Shown in pieces: positions 61,101 to 64,000 of a DNA stretch of 64,000 nucleotides. Every line of letters begins with the position of its first letter. The stretch's first letter is position 1. A program made the translations under genes and the position numbers. The notes below the pieces were generated by a model. The model did not search any database. It saw only the letters and a program-made list of their open reading frames with translations, and was not told the DNA's origin. The stretch comes from Atrichornis clamosus (Eukaryota; Chordata; Aves; Passeriformes; Menuridae): assembly GCA_013400975.1 (NCBI GenBank), contig WBMZ01003472.1:124001-188000 (forward strand). Direction: 5' to 3'.

Positions 61101-64000
61101 TTTCTAGTCTTTTTAAGGCGAATGAGATGTTATAACAAGGGTAATGGTTTGGGATATCCATATTTTGATTTTAAACTATGCGTACATGTTTTGTATATGT
61201 GTGTATATATGTAGGAGTGAGCAGGTTATCCCTTTTGAGCTTGTTCCTTTTCCTAGTGGAGATGACAGAAATTTTTGATACTGTGTTTTGCAGGTCACAG
61301 TACCAAGTCCTTCAGTGGGACTACATATGTTGTGATAATGTACTGGCAGGTTGGACATAGAGATTTTTTTTTTTCTCAGTATCAGAACTGGAGCAATACC
61401 ATTATGAAGAGCTCAAAGTGTCGTTTAAACCCTTGGAAATGGATGGGATACCAAGGCCAGACACACATGAATAGGCCAGTCAAGCTGGGGAAAGCAAACT
61501 GCATCCTCCCATACAGCAGAGTTTTGGATCATTCCTCCATAGGAGCCCAGGAGACAATCCTTTCACCCTTTCAAAATGGTTGCCTAGTCCCATTTACCTC
61601 ACTTAAACATTCGTCACTTCACTGAATGAAGGGCAAATGGCTTGTTTTGACAAGGACTGTAACCTTTGTTTCAGGGTATTTGGGGTATTTTTTCCGTTCC
61701 ACAGATCTTGAAATAAGAGATATTTGCGGACTTGCAAGTTTGTAAAATTGCAGTTATTTAGCAAATCTGTACAACGTGAGCTGCAGCAGTTTCATCATCA
61801 GTGCAAAGCCTGTAGCTGGGAAAAGGAAGGGGAGGAAAAGACCTTGAAGGACTATCATTTAGTGCTTCTTTGCTGGTACATTTTGAGGCCGTAACCTGAT
61901 GGCTCAGCAGCCAGCAAGCTCTGTCCCTCACTCCGTGGTCTCTGTGTCAGCAGGGTGTTTAATATGACAGTGCTTTTTGTGATACGAGCTGCTGACTTCT
62001 GGGACTACCAAACAGATGGTGACTACGTGAGAACACATGTAAGTGGCTGACACTGTAGATATTGTTTTCCCCAGTTGTCGCGCTGTTCAGGAGGCTGTAT
62101 TTAAGGCTGGAATCAGCATAAAGGTTTCTTTCATTAAGAAAGGAAAAATAACTACCCCCAAACCCATCCTAAACACATTGAGGCCTTGTGGTTCTGATGC
62201 CCTGAGCTATAGGGAGCTTGTCAAATCTCTGTTTGACAGGTCTGCCAAATTTTAGAGAAGGCAAAAATAACACTGCAGAGTAAATTTCCTGGTTGGAGTC
62301 AAGTGGCATGGCATTATTGCAAAATTCAAGCAGTAAATATATGTGAATCCTGTGTAAAAAGAGTACTTCAGAAGTAAAAATGAGAACCAAGGGGCCCGAT
62401 GTAAATAAGTAAAGCAATTTACTATTTCTTACATCTTCCACTAAGGACAAAGGAAATGACGGTATAGTGTCTCCTCATGATTGTTTGAAAGCTGCACCGT
62501 ACTGTTGGATTCCTCTTTGGCAATCTTTTCTTACTCAAGTGACTGAAATCTGTCAAATTCCAATAGACAGAAACAGAACCTGATTTCAAAGTGTGTTGTC
62601 GACCTTTTTCTGAGATGAATCTCAGAATAGATCAGGCTTCTGACGTTTGTTCTTATATCAGCATATCTGCAGCTTGTGGAAATTTAAATATTAAAACATA
62701 GTGTCTGAATCATAGCAACCCTTCAGTGTCCAATGAGAAAGCCAATCTGCCTCATTCACGTGGTACATTTTACTCCATCTGCAGAAATTAGCTTCGTATG
62801 TGCTTTTTAAAGTTAAAAAAAAAAGAGCTGAAAACGCAACCCTTTTTGAAAATGACACAGTTTTGGAACTGGCTAGTGCATATGTTTTTTTGCAGAGTGA
62901 CATTGAGTTTCTCAGCAAAGAATGAGGAGTATTGTCTGGAGAGAAGTGCGAGTGGAGGAAAAGCAAAATCCTACGAGTTTGGAAAAATAGGAAATTTAGT
63001 TGAGATTAGTGAATGTTAAGGTGCCTCAGAGTCCCCAGTTGCATGCAGCAGTCTCTCTGGATACTGCACCTGGTGCAAGGTGTAACACAGCAGTGTGGAA
63101 ATGTCAAGGCATAGGAGTAGCTGTAGGAGTAAGCACTCAAGCAGAGGGGTTCAGCAGATGATCTCCAAAGGTCCAGACTAAATTATTCCATGTCCTGAGG
63201 CAGTTCTTGCCTGGGATCCATGAAAGTTCTGAACAATAAATTGGGTTTAAAATGCAGACATGAAAAAAAGAAGAGTAGTGAAGCCACATACGGGCTTTTA
63301 GGCAATAAAAGTCATATGAATTAGCTGAAGTGTCATGACTTAAAGAAACCTTCCTGAGGAAGGGAGGCTGGGGGCACTGTATTCCAGACGTCCCTGTGTC
63401 ATTCTCAGTTTTCTGTAAGCTGTTTGTCTCCAGAATTTTCTGTTGAAAGCCAGAGCTAGTGCTGTTGCATCTATCTGAAGCATTTATTTTGTGATTCATT
63501 ACTGTGACTGATGCTCATGAGAGAGATGCCTGGATGGAAGGACATTTGGAAATAGTTTGGTAGCCAGTGCAGATGCCCAGGCAGCAGCCAAGCCTTTAAA
63601 AAGTAACAGGAATGAAACACTGTCCTATTGACCTTCTGAGCCAAGGGGAAGTGTATTGCTGAGATCCTGGTTTTTATTGCTGAAGAGATAAATGAACATT
63701 CCTATTTAGCAAAATACTCAGAGATGTGTTTGTATATCATACTGCTGATAAAACTGGATATTTATTGTGTTCAGGTTATTTTTGCATGGTTGGAGAGGAA
63801 CAATGTGTGTGTGCTTGGTGTGAGCCTTTTCAGGCAGTGTGTGACTGTCCTGACCTGCTGTCCCTGGTATGTCTCCTAAGAGAAGATGGTTAAATAATGC
63901 TGGAGTTGTATGTCAGGAGTTTTGTAATGTGAGTAAATATCATCTGTTTAGCTGTAAGCAAATAAATCTTTTAAAATATCACAGTGGATACCTTAGGGGA

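Larger units (their letters stand above)
53281..64000 (+). other. Intron, last part of the window
   Basis: About 10.7 kb, AT-rich apart from GC-richer patches at about 54930-55200 and 59130-59420. It has T runs at 57130-57144 and 58156-58168. An exon-like segment at 61294-61349 is described among the findings but not called. I did not find the next SERGEF exon, so the intron probably continues past the end of the window. Confidence 0.45.

Noticed and set aside
1..64000. CRISPR array, tRNA or rRNA genes, bacterial operon or phage-like module
   Set aside because: No regularly spaced repeats, no cloverleaf-type sequence noticed, and no runs of adjacent long ORFs. The sequence is vertebrate intronic DNA.

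Overview
The window looks like 64 kb of bird (or bird-like reptile) nuclear DNA, almost all of it intron. The evidence is an avian-type CR1 LINE copy with the ATTCTATG-type 3' end, traces of older amniote repeats (old CR1, MIR/CORE-SINE, possibly hAT), low CpG, AT-rich non-coding sequence, and splice-bounded short exons instead of long ORFs. I see no bacterial operon, phage, CRISPR array, tRNA or rRNA.

One gene is recognisable. A 37-nt exon at 21554-21590 (+ strand), with a clean acceptor and a GTAAGT donor, encodes ITCGSEHNLAIV plus the first base of a Gly codon. This is an RCC1-repeat signature that closely matches SERGEF (DelGEF, secretion-regulating guanine nucleotide exchange factor). 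A second probable exon of the same gene lies at 961-1049. It would encode the variable linker before this RCC1 repeat, but its donor choice is ambiguous. On this reading the window runs from one SERGEF intron, across a ~20.5 kb intron (1050-21553), into a downstream intron of at least 42.4 kb (21591-64000). The next RCC1 blade was not found in the window.

Layout: 1-960 intron; 961-1049 probable exon; 1050-8690 intron with small repeats and a possible hAT terminus; about 8690-9185 an old decayed CR1; about 9515-11958 a younger 5'-truncated CR1, interrupted by an exact 316-bp duplication with a single N at the junction (almost certainly an assembly error); 11959-21553 intron with microsatellites; 21554-21590 SERGEF exon; 21591-64000 intron. 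That last intron contains an ancient MIR/CR1-L3-like scrap (22270-22388), an unusual CpG-retaining block (about 26100-27050) with an exon-like segment at its edge, two further blocks that look like conserved non-coding sequence (about 38500-38830 and 52690-53280), a MIR-like SINE (44838-44980), and simple repeats.

There is no evidence of a novel protein system. The points most worth a second look are the CpG-rich block at 26.1-27.05 kb with its exon-like edge, the competing donors of the 961 exon, and the duplicated contig ends inside the CR1.
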